This document shows positions 12,481 through 24,543 of a stretch of 64,000 bases of DNA, piece after piece. This DNA comes from Juglans regia (Eukaryota; Streptophyta; Magnoliopsida; Fagales; Juglandaceae): assembly GCF_001411555.2 (NCBI RefSeq), contig NC_049903.1:29491083-29555082 (forward strand), given 5' to 3'. Each line of letters starts with the position of its first letter. Within the stretch, counting starts at the first letter, position 1. Below the pieces are notes generated by a model, which was given only the letters and a program-made list of their open reading frames with translations, had not been told where the DNA came from and made no database searches. The translations under genes and the position numbers were made by a program.

Positions 12481-12570
12481 GGGTGTCCAAAATCTACGTG
12501 GCACAATTTTTTTTTTTATAAAATCTGTTGTGCTACAAGCAGGGGTGTCCAAAATATACGTGGCAAGAAA
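12436..12570. repeat. Three G-box-like repeats (ACGTGGCA)
   Basis: AAATCCACGTGGCAC (12448), AAATCTACGTGGCAC (about 12490) and AAATATACGTGGCAAG (about 12552) are repeated; the last two are 62 bp apart and both follow AGGGGTGTCC. ACGTGGC is the core of plant G-box/ABRE elements bound by bZIP factors. They lie about 2.6 kb upstream of the kinesin start, so a regulatory role is uncertain; they may simply be transposon subterminal repeats. Confidence 0.55.
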
Positions 12571-12829
12571 TGCGGTGAACTTGTATATCTAAGTCTTGCA
12601 CATTTTTTGTAAAAAAATTGGGTGTTTTGAGATCTATATAAAAAAATTATTTTTTAAAAGTTATTCTATTATCAAAATAATATGTATAACACACTTTGCA
12701 CATCACTTATATGATAATATTTGATTTATAAAGTTTAATTTTAAAATTTATTTTCTAATCAGATACTCGTACCAGTCATATATTTAATTTCCTGTGATTA
12801 TTATCTGAGTCGAAGCCTTAGGAAGTTCA

Positions 12830-13080
12830 AGCAAGTTCCTAAGGCTTCCAATAACTCGGCCTTGTATCTATCAACAATACCATATGAGCGAGTCTTAATT
12901 TTAAAGATCCACTTAGACCCAATAACAAACTTCCCTAGAGGCAAATCAATCTAATCCCAAATACAATTCTTAGATGATGCATCAACTTCCTCTTTCATTG
13001 CAACCTGTCAAAAGGAATTAGTGGAAGCCTTAAGATAAGAGTGAGGTTCATGCAAGGTAGCTAAGGCATGAAAATAATGA
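12830..13080 (-). pseudogene. Copia-type reverse transcriptase relic
   Basis: On the minus strand the translation reads IDLPLGKFVIGSKWIFKIK followed by TRSYGIVDRYKAELLEA. This is the start of the Ty1/Copia RVT_2 domain, whose family pattern is LPxGKxxIGxKWVFKxKxxxDGxxxRYKARLVA. Upstream, VAMKEEVDASSKNCIWD fits the preceding MxEEIxALxxNxTWxL block, but stops interrupt it. Only a short piece remains and no LTRs were recognised. It lies between the two copies of the upstream duplication. Confidence 0.75.
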
Positions 13081-13614
13081 AAATCGAGGAGATGTGACGA
13101 TAGGCATATTATTCTGTTGAATCTAATTTCTACCACAATCATTGAAAATCTTACGCTTGCTACGTAACAAACTCTTCATCTACCACTTGTCATTGAAAGA
13201 AGCGATATGCTAAACTTTTTTGCTCCAGCTTCTTTCATATCATATTCTCAAGTTGGTGTATACAATATATCATCCACATTAATTAAATGGTAAGATTTGA
13301 TTTATAAAATTTTTTATTACATAACATAATTTAATTTAAAAGATAAATTTATAAATCAAATTATATCATTCGAGTGATGTGAATGATGTACTCTACAAGT
13401 CGAGTTGGTAATAGAATTCTTGTTTAAATTAACCATCATGATCCGAGCCTCGTCGAGCAGCATTCTTGATTTGGTGCGGAGATAGAACTTGCCATGTATT
13501 CTTTTTTTTATATATATATATAAAGTAAAGATGAAATCAATGGTAGTATTTTGCACAAACGGACGGTTGGATCACCGAATAACAAAGGAAGGTACCTTAA
13601 TCGATTAGGTGCAG

Positions 13615-14500
13615 AATTAAATTGTAGTAATGAAATACTTTTTTTTTTCTTTTTAAAGCTTTCAATTTACAGGACATGTACTTGGCAACTTTCTTCGTCT
13701 CATCATGGCCCCCCACTTTCCTTGTAATCTCATTCCTTTATATCTATCAAGTGCAACATAATAATTAATAACATATGATTAGAGGACGGTTGAACTAAGT
13801 TCATCTTTCTTCAATAAATGATGACGAATTATTATTACTAATTAAATTTCCTGATTTCATATTTTATTTATGAGATTGAGGTTTTAATCAAGAACAAATT
13901 TTTGGGCACCCCTACTTGTAACACAACAATCAAAAGTCAATGTGTAAAACACATCATCTATATAACTTAACTAATAAGATTTGACTTTGTAATATTCAAA
14001 ATTTAAAATTTATCTTCCAAATCAAATTGTGTTATGTAAGCAGTATATAGTGTATAGTCATTAGAATAACAGTAAAATATTTATTTTTATTTTTTATTAT
14101 ATGCATGTTTGAGATTGCAGTGAAAAATATACCTTATAACTTTAGAGTTTATAACTTATAGCTTAAATAATAAATTCTATTATTTAAAAGTTATTTACTG
14201 TTTGATAACCAAATATTTAAACTACTTTAAGATGTATTACATTCGTTTGGAAATAAATTAAAAAAGTAGTTTCTAGATAGATTATATAAATATTTTTGTC
14301 CATTGATAATTTTTTTCTTAAATATGATTTTTATCTTATTTGAGATTAAAAATTATTTTAATACGTAACACTCAAACTAATTAATTTTTCTATTAAAAAA
14401 ATTTTAAAATACTATTTAAACAAACAATTTTTAAAGATTTCTAACGCAACCCGTTTCAAATTTTCAGCCTCAATGGCTACAAAGGCTATGCGGCCCATTT
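13615..14500. repeat. Right copy of the non-coding duplication, abutting the kinesin promoter
   Basis: It matches 11165-12480 in block order: ATTGTAGTAATGAAA, poly-T, TTTACAGGACATGTACTTGGC, then GATTAGAGGACGGTTGAACT, ending CAATGGCTACAAAGGC followed by CCCATTTGAAAAAG. Its end lies within about 100 bp of the MSA-like site of the kinesin gene. Confidence 0.6.
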
Positions 14501-14525
14501 GAAAAAGTTTGCCCGACGGGCCCAC
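14492..14525 (+). promoter_or_regulatory. Two TGGGCC 'site II' motifs
   Basis: GGCCCA at about 14492 and GGGCCCAC at 14518-14525 contain TGGGCC on one strand. Site II (TGGGCY) motifs bound by TCP factors are typical of plant proliferation genes. The placement, about 150 bp before the likely transcript start of a mitotic kinesin, makes function plausible; it is inferred only. Confidence 0.4.
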
Positions 14526-14590
14526 TTTTTGAAAATGCAGAGAATCTTGGCGTGCCTCGGATGGCTATTCCCCCCTACAAATACCCCAAC

Positions 14591-14601
14591 TAGCCGTTGA
14601 A
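14591..14601 (-). promoter_or_regulatory. MSA-like mitotic activator element
   Basis: On the minus strand the sequence is TTCAACGGCTA. The M-specific activator consensus bound by three-repeat MYB factors is YCYAACGGYYA; ten of eleven positions fit. A second AACGG core lies at 14646-14650. Both sit just before a GA microsatellite (14674-14691) that probably marks the 5' UTR of the kinesin-5 gene, which is expected to peak at G2/M. Confidence 0.6.
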
Positions 14602-15193
14602 GATTCAAAAGAAACACTTTGCCTTTTTTGAAAACGCCCTAGATTAACGGCACAAATATAATTTTACGATCTTAGAGAGAGAGAGAGAGAGAAAAGCAAG
14701 AATTGGGAAAGCTCTTTTTGTTTCGCTCTTTCATCAGATTCTCCGTGCAGTCTGGGGTTTTGATCAAAATCATTTGTTTTCCTCGGCGGAACACTGTGTA
14801 AGTGGAGTTCCTTCAGTAACTTAGATCTATTCTGAAATTTCTTTCTGTTTGGTTTCTGAGAAAGCTAAAATAAATAAAAAGGAAATAAAATCATGTTTTC
14901 CAGCCAGAAAAACGAAAAAGAAACCCAAAAACAGGTTCTCAAATGGACCAGCCAAGCAGTTGTCTTAGGCGCAGCCACCAAAGGGGAGGGTTAGGGTTTT
15001 ATATTTTGGCGTCACCCATCTATTATTCATATTAAAATGACTCAGTGGTTTTATTCATATTTTTTTCGAATTTCTGTAATCGTAGTGATTTTTTGAACTT
15101 TTCTCTGTGAGAGATTGAGATGCTTCACTTTTTTCTATCATAAGTTTTTAAGGTAATTTTACTTTCTAATGATTTAGATCCAAATTATTGAAG

Positions 15194-18100
15194 ATGTCAC
15201 TCACTCCTGATCAATCTAAGAAAGTGGGATCGGGGATGACACCGTCTCCCCATCCTTTTCTTACCCCTCACCCTGAACGGCGGCGTATGGACCCGAGAAT
15301 GGTAGAATGGAACTCAAACCGTCAGGACAGGGATAAAGAGAGCAATGTGCAAGTTTTGCTAAGATGCAGGTGACTGGTTCAATGTTTTTGGGCTCTCGCC
15401 TCTATGCCTGACTATTAAGGGGTCAAATTTTGATGATAGGGTTCTATACGAATTTTAGGCATCTCAATGATGATTATTATTTGCAGGTGCTTCTGTGGGT
15501 GATTTGAATGGAAGAGAACGAAATTCGTTTTGAAATTTTTGTTTTTAGAATATTGGCATGTCATAGTCTGAAGATTATTAATGACTGCTTTTTACTAGGT
15601 GAATGATGCTATGAACTAGGATAATTTTGCACATGGAAATTTCTTTTTGTTGAATCATGATTTCTAGCATGTGAGACTATCTATTTACTTTTGTGATTCA
15701 TTGTTTCGTTGATGTTCTCTAGCTGCAGGATTGTGCTTACATTGAGATTTTGGAACTGTGATATAACGTCAAAGAATATATAGTTTGGCTGTGTTTGAAA
15801 TCGTGTATATCATCTTTTGAGGACTAGATGGCATAGCTAGAAATAAAAGCATTAAACTGGTTAGATAACCTTTGATAAGTTTTCTTGACTATTCTAAATT
15901 TTAGTTTAAGATAACTCGAGCATACAAGCATGCATTCTTCACTTAATTTAGAATGATTTTCATTTGCTCCAATGTCAGGCCTTTAAGTGATGATGAGCAA
16001 AGGTTGAATGTGCCGAAGGTGATATCATGTAATGAACACAAAAGAGAAGTCACTGTTTTGCAAAACGTAGCTAATAAGCAAATAGATAGAGTTTTCACCT
16101 TTGACAAGGTATGCTTCTACCTCTATAATGATTTATGACTGTTTTGCCTCTATGTTTCTTACAGATGATTTCTGTTTATAAATATACACTTCTTTTGCTG
16201 TTTTGTAACATATCCTAGGTTTTTGGCCCCAAAGCACAGCAAAGGTCTATATATGACCAGGCAATTTCACCAATTGTTAATGAAGTCCTTGAGGGATTCA
16301 ACTGCACTGTCTTTGCATATGGGCAGACTGGCACTGGAAAAACATATACAATGGAGGGTGGGATGAGAAACAAGGTACAGATTAATCAGTCATCTAACAA
16401 TACCATGACATTTTCAAATGTTAACAGAATATCATATCCATTTTTCTTACTGTGATTTACAGGGTGGGGATTTGCCTGTGGAGGCTGGAGTTATTCCAAG
16501 GGCAGTTCGTCAAATTTTTGATATGCTGGAGACACAGAATGCTGACTATAGCATGAAGGTGACATTTTTGGAACTGTACAATGAAGAAATAACTGATTTA
16601 CTGGCTCCCGAAGACAATTCAAGATCGACTGAAGATAGACAAAAGAAACCGATTTCCCTAATGGAGGATGGAAAGGGTTGCGTGGTTATAAGAGGCCTTG
16701 AGGAGGTAGCCGTGTACAGCATGAGTGAAATTTATACTCTCTTGGAACAAGGGGCATCCAAAAGGCGTACTGCAGACACCTTGTTAAACAAGCACAGCAG
16801 GTACTTTATTCTTTTGTTATCTTGTCCAACAGGGATAATGGATTTATAAGAAACCATAATTTACCCTTTTTTGTTTCAGCCGTTCTCATTCCATCTTTAC
16901 CATTACTGTCCATGTAAAAGAAGCAACTGTTGGTGATGAGGAGCTAATTAAATGCGGCAAGCTTAATCTTGTTGATTTGGCAGGATCAGAGAATATATCT
17001 CGCTCAGGTGCACGAGAGGTATGATAATATTTTACTTGGCAATGAAATCAATTGCTTGTGATATCTAATATTGATATAGTCTCCTTTGCAATTATGTAAA
17101 TCATAATCTCTTGCCAGACTAAAACAAGCTTAAAATTTCTGAGTAATCATTTACATTGTCTTTCAATAGTATAAATAGCAAGCAACTTTCTTAACATCGC
17201 TCAAAATATGGCGGCCTACTTTAATAATGGACGTCACAATATGTTTTTCACAAACACTTTATTTACTATATATTTTTTTGAAAAAAACAATAGTATGTCC
17301 AAAGCTACACAGCATTATATTTTTAGCATCTAAAATTTTCAATTCTACCTTTTGAGGTGACCATCAGATTTTGATCAAGTCATGATCTAATTACAGGGTC
17401 GGGCAAGAGAAGCAGGGGAGATAAACAAAAGCTTACTCACCCTAGGCCGTGTTATAAATGCACTTGTGGAACATTCTGCTCATATACCTTACAGGTTTGT
17501 CTTAATATTTTACGAATTCTTTTTATGTACTGGGTTTCTTATAACTATTTTCCAATGCTTCTTCCACGTTTTCCCAATTTTATTTTCAGGGATAGCAAAC
17601 TTACCAGGTTGTTGAGAGACTCCTTAGGGGGCAAAACAAAAACTTGCATCATCGCTACAATTTCTCCTTCTGCTCATTGTTTGGAAGAAACTCTAAGCAC
17701 TTTAGATTACGCCTTCCGTGCCAAAAACATAAAAAACAAGCCCGAGGTCTATAGCTCTTCTTTTGCCTCCATTTTCTTTTTCTTTTTCTTTTTCTTTTTC
17801 TAGACATATTTATGTTTTGGTGCTGATGACGAAGTTCATCTTTTCAGGCCAATCAAAAAATGTCCAAGGCTGTGTTGCTTAAGGAAGTGTTTTTGGAAAT
17901 TGAGAGAATGAAACAAGGTCCAAGGATTCACTGTTTTTAAGACTTTTTTGTGCAACAAAAGATTCATACTCATAGTATCTTTTAAATTGATTCAGATGTT
18001 CGAGCAGCAAGGGAAAAGAATGGTGTTTATATTCCGCATGAAAGGTTTGCCCGAGAAGAAGCCGAAAAGAAGGTGGGCATTCAGTTATATATAGATCTTT

Positions 18101-21100
18101 TTTGAAAACATGTATCCAAAACCAATAGGAAGCAACAGGATCCAGTTGATAGTCTAAACCTTAATTGATTGGCTCTAAGATATGCAGTCTATATAGTATT
18201 CTATAATTTGAAATTACAGATTTAGAAGATCCTATGATTCACAGTTGAGGAAACTTGAAGCCTGCATCTGGAAACCATATTCTTTAATCCTATGTAGTTG
18301 ATTTTTTTGAACACTTGCAGGCGAAGAATGAGAAGATTGAGCAATTGGAGAATGATCTCAACCTCAGCGAGAAAGTATGAATTGCGTGCTCTTTGATTAA
18401 TTATATCATTCTCCTATGATGTTATAATTATATTAGTAAACGGACTTATCTTTCCTGTAGCAAGTGGATACATTTCGTGAGCGCTATTTAACTGAGCAAG
18501 AACAGAAACTGCATTTGGAAAGTGACCTCAAAGAATGCAAGGTATATAAACTTTTATTTCTTCGTTCTTAGTTTCCTCGGTGCATCTATCTGATTTGCCA
18601 ATTGAAATTATAATCTCTCAGATAAATCTGGAAAACAGTAACAAGTCATTGCTTGATCTTCAAGAAAACTACCTGTTAGCCATCACAACATTGAAGGAAA
18701 AGGAGTTTATTATTTCCAAACTGTTATGCTCAGGTAAGACCACTGACAGATCAGTGGCAAACTTTTGTGCTTTATGCGGTATATATCTTTTCCATTAACA
18801 AAATTCTATGCATTTATCAATGAATAAACAGAAAAATCTTTAGTTGAACGTGCAAAGGAGTTGCGCACCAATCTGCAGGGTGCAACAGAGGATATATCTT
18901 CACTGTTTGCAAAATTAGGTATGTTTATTTTTTGCTTCGACCCACTTTTGTAGTGCCTGTTAATCTATAGCTTTAAAGGTATCTTTTCCCTTGTGACTTT
19001 TAGTTCTAAAAGTTGAATTTTCTAGATTTGGGATCATAAGTGAACTTAAGCATTCCATAGTTAGTGGAAATATATGCGGTTATGATGTAAGAAATATATT
19101 ATTAAGAAACAATAACTGGATGGGCAATTGCTTCAATGTGATACTTACATTTTTATGTATTATTCTGCAGAACAGAAAGACAAGATGGAAGCAGAGAACC
19201 AGAGCATGGTTTTGAATTTTGGTTCTCAGCTGGATCAGAGCTTAAAAGACCTGCACAGGACCATCCTGGGGTCGGTTTCTCAACAACAGCAGCATTTAAG
19301 ATGCATGGAAGAACATGTCCGCTCATATCTTGCTAGCAAATGTGATGTAAGGAAACATTGTAGTCACCTCATCTTTATTCTTGTCTGGCTTATACCAGTT
19401 ATCTAATTCATTATTTTATTACTATTGCCAGGTAACACAGGCGCTTGAATTAAGAATTAAGAAAATGACAGAGACTTATACATCAGGAGCAGCAACCTTG
19501 AAGGAGCTTGCTAATACGCTGCAAAGGAAAGCTTCCTCAGACCTGGAGCAGATAAATTCTACAATCTCAAAGCAGGCAATGGCAGTTGAGAATGTATGAA
19601 GCAAAGAAGATTGTTTGTTTTCCCCTTTTTCTCTTCTTTGCGCTTCTGTAGTTAATAAGATTTGTTGTCTTTACAGTTGCTTATAACTTTGGTTTTGGAC
19701 GCCAAGGAGGTTATTGGTGACATCCAAAACTCTCTTGATGAACAAAAACAGTTGCTGGCTTTCTCCAGTCAACAACAGGAGGAGGTAGGATTATAAGTGT
19801 GATCTTTTTTTCTTGATTGAAGTATACTTATTTTGATAATTAAAAATATGATATGTGCTGAGAATGTTAATCTTCATGGACTATAGGGGTTACAACGCAG
19901 TTTGGTTTCAGCACAAGTAATTTCAAAGGCAACCATGAGCTTCTTTAATAACATTCACAATCGTGCTTCTAAAGTAATGTCAATACTTGAAGAAAACCAA
20001 GTTGAGAGATCCCACCAATTAATAAACTTTGAGGAGAATTTTAAGGTAAGATAATCCTGAAGTGCACTCCATGTATGACTGACCTATTGTGATGGCTAAT
20101 AGAGTTCTACTGCCGCGAAACAGGAGGAGGCTGCTAGAGAAGAAAAACTGGCTTTGGAGAAAATTGCGAGAATATTAGAAACCTTGACATCGAAGAAAAC
20201 ATATATGGTGGGATTGGTCGTCACTTTTTGTTTTTTTAATGTTGCATTGAACAGTTTGCAAGTTTTGCATACATGACAACTTAAATGTTATATATATTAG
20301 GTCTCAAAGGCATCAAGGAACATCCAGGACTCAAGTGCACAAGAGAACACAAGATTGAAGCATGAGATTTCCAAGATGCAGCAAGTTTCAACTGTTGCTA
20401 AGGAGGAGTTGATTGAATATGTGGAAGAGGTGGAAAGTCATTTCATGGAAGACACATTCTCAGCCGCTGAGTCTAGGACTGTCATGGAAGATTGTCTTTA
20501 TGAGTGGTAAGTGTTTTTTATTTTTATTTATTTTTTATTTTTTAATCTTTATGGCTTCTGTTTCAAATTTTAAGCTTCATACTAAAAAAACATGGAAATA
20601 AATTAAAATAAAAAGGAAATAGTAGACAATAAAAACTAGGTGCTTTGTTTAGGGATCCCAATGAGTTAGGGAAAGAGGATTCGTTGAACTAAATAAACTT
20701 TTCTTTTATATGTTGTTGCCCAGATGACTAACCAAAGATGGAGTGAATTGGGTTTTTTAAAAATTTCACAAATATAAATCAAACGCGCAATATGATAAAA
20801 ATATGGACGCAAAAATACTATGCAGTAGTAAATGTAAGGAGCAAGGAGATGCAAACTCAGTATTTTATCAAGGTTTCGCCTTATCATATATACCTTTGAG
20901 CAATAATGCCTTAAAGAATTTGTATATACTACCTCACAAGAATTATACACACATTTTTACAGTTAAACAAAAGCTGGAAATCAGTCCTCAATAAGTGAAT
21001 GAAACAATACAATGCAAACTAAATGAACAAGTGATGAGGATAAGAGAAATGCAAACTCAGTAAGTATTTTATCGAGGTTCAGGCCCGCTGCCTACGTCTT

Positions 21101-23692
21101 TGCTCAAGTTGCCCCTTGAAGATTTTCAAATTCACCATTTCAACCTACTTCAAGTGGAGATAGAATTAGTCAACCTCTTTCAGATAAAAATTGAAACATA
21201 TTACACCTTTGAACAATATAAACTTTACACTGTATAGAACAATCACCTTATGAGTGGTGATTTAGTTGTTTCCTTGTGTAGAACTCCTACAATGCTCATA
21301 AGGATTATACACACCCTATTATAGTTATGGTGGGTAAGTTCTCAAATTACACTCCTTAATCAGTAAATGAAACAATACAAACTATATCTAAATGAACAAG
21401 TGATAAGTCAATACTAGAAAAGAGAGATTAAGAGTTTTTTATGAATAAATGTTGTAAAACTTGTAATCATTATCTCCTCCTATAAGTAAATACTAGAAAA
21501 GAGACATTAAGAGTTTTTTATGAATAAATGTTGTAAAACTTGTAATCATTATCTCCTATAAGATCTCAAATAAGCTATTTATATGCATATGATAGATTGA
21601 AACAAAAGTTTCTTCTTTTTGCACATCTCAAATAGATTGAAATAAGCTATTTATTCACTTTTCAAATGCACATATGAAAGATGCAAATCGATTTCGTGAA
21701 TTTTTAAAAATATTCTTGAGCTTCAAAACTTTTTCAAATTAATAAATACAGAATATTTTAGAGCTTCATTGGCAAACTTGTTCATTGCTCATGCTTGATT
21801 TGTTTGTGTTTTTTATCTTCAACCGTTCATCATGTAAACAACTCGAGACTTATTTATACTTGAACTCATTTGTTATCATTAAAATCAATAAGTTGGTATT
21901 TATTTATATAATGCTTGAAGCATTGGGGTCAACAGGGGTGACTCTGAGTCCATCAGATATGCAAGCTTCTGAACAAAGCAGCAATTTAAATGAATCATAG
22001 AGGTTCCTCATTGCGTGTATAAGAAAGGAAAGTTCAGAAGCATTTATGAGTACCATACACCAGGAATTATACAGACATGAAGTAGTTGACAAAAGTCAGG
22101 AATTATCTGTCAAGGTTTAAACTAAAATTGTGCTCGGTGTTAGCAGAATTAGTGCAATACAAAAAAAATGCGATATTGTTAAGTTCATAATTTTATTTCA
22201 TTGATTATTATATTGCCTTTCAAAACACCTACAATCATATTCCTATTAATGCCGCTTAAAGAGTTGAGAGGGTGAATTACTTCAGGTATCCAATGGACAA
22301 AGCCCCCCCCTTTAACGATTATATTTGATTCCGTGTCTTTTTATCTTCTTTTTCTTTTTCTTGGCATGGGCGAGGAAGTACAAATCTGTGATTTGTCTTT
22401 TGATACTTAAAACATCCTTTATTCTGATTAGTTTCGTGAATAGTCCTCATTTATGTTACTCATATATGATTGTATATTTTCATGGTATGCAGCTCAAATA
22501 GAGTGGATTATTCTGGGAAGCAGTGGGAAAATGCACAGTCGTCCTTAAATAGTCTTATTAAGATTGGTATTTCAGATATGGAGTCTACTATAATGTAAGT
22601 TTCCCTGTTCTCCTTGCTTTTTAAAAATTACTCCTTTTCATCCCTCAGTTTTTTCTTATAACATTTGTGTGTGAAATTTATTTTTTTGATAGGGAAAATA
22701 TATATGCAAATCATTTTGCACATGAAGAATTTGTGTCTGCATCATCCTCGGTAAATGCAGATCTTGATGCTAGAGCCAGTGACATTCTTGTAGCTGTTAA
22801 AGGTAATAAATTTTTACATATTGATTTAGTTTTCTTTTAGCACTCTTCTCAAATCTAAACTGGACTGGGCAGATTCGTTGATCCTGGATCGTGAAAATAA
22901 GAAGGAAATAGACTCTATGACAACCTTGTGCTTGGATCAGCTTAAACTGACACAAGAAAAGCACGGTGGAAGTATGTCAAATATCCGTAGCCAAGCAGAA
23001 AAGTGCCTCGTAAAAGATTATTTGGTGCGCTCTCTTACCTATAATTCCTTCATTTCTCCACTCCATTACTGGATTGGAAGAGTTGTAGTCAAGATTTTGA
23101 AATATTTGGAAGTAATTGATTGCCCCAAGACTTATTTTTATTACTGGTATTGTCTTCATTTTGAAATATTTGGAAGTAATTGATTGCCCCAAGACTTATT
23201 TTTATTACTAGCATTGCTGAAGACAGTCAAATGTGAAAATGGTTTTCAATTAGACACTTTAGGCAAACATACGGATAGGATGCTACAGGATGGTCTTCGA
23301 TTTGAGTTCCTGCATTTTTGTATAAAAATAGCTGCAAACTCTTGATTTTGTATAAAAATAGCTGCAAACTCTTGATTTTAGTGATCTTAAAAACAATGAA
23401 TACCAAGCTCTGGAGACATTGTTGCAGAATTTATAAGTTGGTTATTGGTGTTTGTTTCCATGAACAGGTCGATGAGCATACTAGCGCAACACCTAAGAAG
23501 CGTGATATAGCAGTGCCAAGTTTGGCATCCATTGAGGAGATGAGAACACCCATCTTTGAAATCGAAAACAAAGATAATAATAATACTTCAGAGGATGGGT
23601 TGAAATGGGCCATCACTGAAAGCAAGATCCCGCATCTGGCAACCTCACCTATGCTTCAGAGAACGCCCTTTGCTGATATCAATCGATTTTGA
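15194..23692 (+). CDS. KIN5: Kinesin-5 (BimC/Eg5 class) mitotic motor protein, complete
   Basis: A plus-end-directed tetrameric kinesin that crosslinks antiparallel microtubules in the spindle and phragmoplast. Hand-built exons: 15194-15369, 15979-16108, 16219-16374, 16463-16800, 16880-17018, 17397-17494, 17590-17746, 17848-17917, 17996-18072, 18321-18374, 18461-18541, 18622-18733, 18832-18918, 19171-19346, 19432-19593, 19677-19784, 19887-20045, 20124-20207, 20301-20506, 22493-22594, 22693-22802, 22873-23024, 23468-23692. Together they give 3159 nt, in frame, 1052 residues, the usual length for the plant family. The motor spans about residues 50-390: P-loop GQTGTGKT 137-144, switch I SSRSH 266-270, switch II DLAGSE 299-304. 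The neck and a long coiled-coil rod follow. The tail EEMRTP near residue 1005 fits the BimC box with its Cdk-type Thr-Pro. The ATG is the first in frame and gives the family N-terminus MSLTPD. The exon at 20124 could start earlier at 20103. Which KIN-5 paralogue (A-D) is unclear. Confidence 0.95.
20507..22492 (+). other. Long kinesin intron with repeat-derived sequence
   Basis: At 1986 bp this is much the longest intron of the gene, whose others are mostly 80-400 bp. It contains two related blocks with GATGCAAACTCAGT (about 20848) and AATGCAAACTCAGTAAG (about 21049), each followed by a TTTTATC(A/G)AGGTT text, and a 79-bp tandem duplication. This suggests a decayed insertion. No coding domain was recognised. 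Confidence 0.5.
21412..21565. repeat. 79-bp tandem duplication in kinesin intron
   Basis: TACTAGAAAAGAGAGATTAAG at 21412 recurs as TACTAGAAAAGAGACATTAAG at 21491, and the following text through TCATTATCTCCT is repeated almost without change. The near identity implies a recent event. Confidence 0.85.
23095..23215. repeat. 64-bp tandem duplication in the last kinesin intron
   Basis: TTTTGAAATATTTGGAAGTA at 23095 recurs at 23159, and the rest of the unit through TTTTTATTACT is also the same. It lies just after the donor of exon 22873-23024. Confidence 0.85.
23315..23377. repeat. 30-bp tandem duplication in the last kinesin intron
   Basis: GTATAAAAATAGCTGCAAAC occurs at 23320 and again at 23350, with CTCTTGATTTT after each. 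This is the second short tandem duplication within 300 bp of the same intron. Confidence 0.85.
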
Positions 23693-24155
23693 CTACAAGG
23701 GTTAGTACCTTTGAAGACATATATGATGGAAAGCGACAGATGTAAGCTCTTTTAGTTCAAGATTAACGTGCTCATCATCTGATGAATACGAGTCTAAATA
23801 TCCTCAAGAGTCAAATGTTTTAGATGAGACAACATGTTTATTATGCAAGAAATTAAACCAGGGTAGTATGTGTAACGACGTGTATGATGTATCTTATCTA
23901 GAAGCTTGAATAGTTGGGTATAAAAGTTGTTGAATATATATAATAGTCCTAGCCATGCCGCCGAGTGTTCTTTTTGCCCATGTGATTTTACATATTTCTT
24001 TAGCATGTTGGAAGCAAGTTTTACTTCAACAACACCACCTGCTCAACTAGTTCATGTGAGAGTCTAAGTTAACCCGTCAAAACTTGTGAAATTTGCTCAT
24101 CTAGAAGTTCAAGTATCTTATGCATGGCATCCATTCATGATCAGCTGACTTAGAA
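23693..24155 (+). other. Kinesin 3' UTR and downstream spacer
   Basis: No ORF of note follows the kinesin stop. The first few hundred bases are presumably 3' UTR; no perfect AATAAA was singled out. Confidence 0.4.
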
Positions 24156-24462
24156 ATTAACTCATTTTTTAATAAAACACTTTCAAACTAATCATCTCAA
24201 TCTATCTCATCTTTATCCCAAACATTACTAAAATAAAACAACTTTCAAACTATTACAATTTTTTCAAACTTTCAAAAAACAAAAATAAAAAACAATTTAA
24301 CTTTTCAAATCTTAAAATAAAATAATATTAAAAATTTATATTCTAACAATATTTCATATTTGTAACTTTATAGTATTTTTTATTCAATTTTTTCTCTTTT
24401 CCCAAAATCTAAAAAAAAAAAACTTACTCAAAACTATTTCACTACTATTCACAAATCATCTT
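24156..24462. mobile_element. MITE, GAGATGAG family (CTCATCT orientation)
   Basis: TCATCTCAATCTATCTCATC near 24191 and ACTATTCACAAATCATCTTA at the right end are the reverse-strand versions of the motifs at 9225-9260 (TGATCTGTGAATAGTAG). The interior is the same AT-rich text with AATAATATT blocks. The exact ends were not resolved. Confidence 0.6.
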
Positions 24463-24543
24463 ATGACTATGAAAAATGATACATACAACCGACTGGGGCA
24501 TTCGGCGTGCAACCGGCGTGTCCACGTCACTTGTTTTATTTTC

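Noticed and set aside
20103..20123. Seven extra codons (SSTAAKQ) at the start of kinesin exon 18
   Set aside because: An AG at 20101-20102 would allow them in frame, but starting at 20124 gives the family's usual FKEEA junction; kept only as an alternative acceptor.
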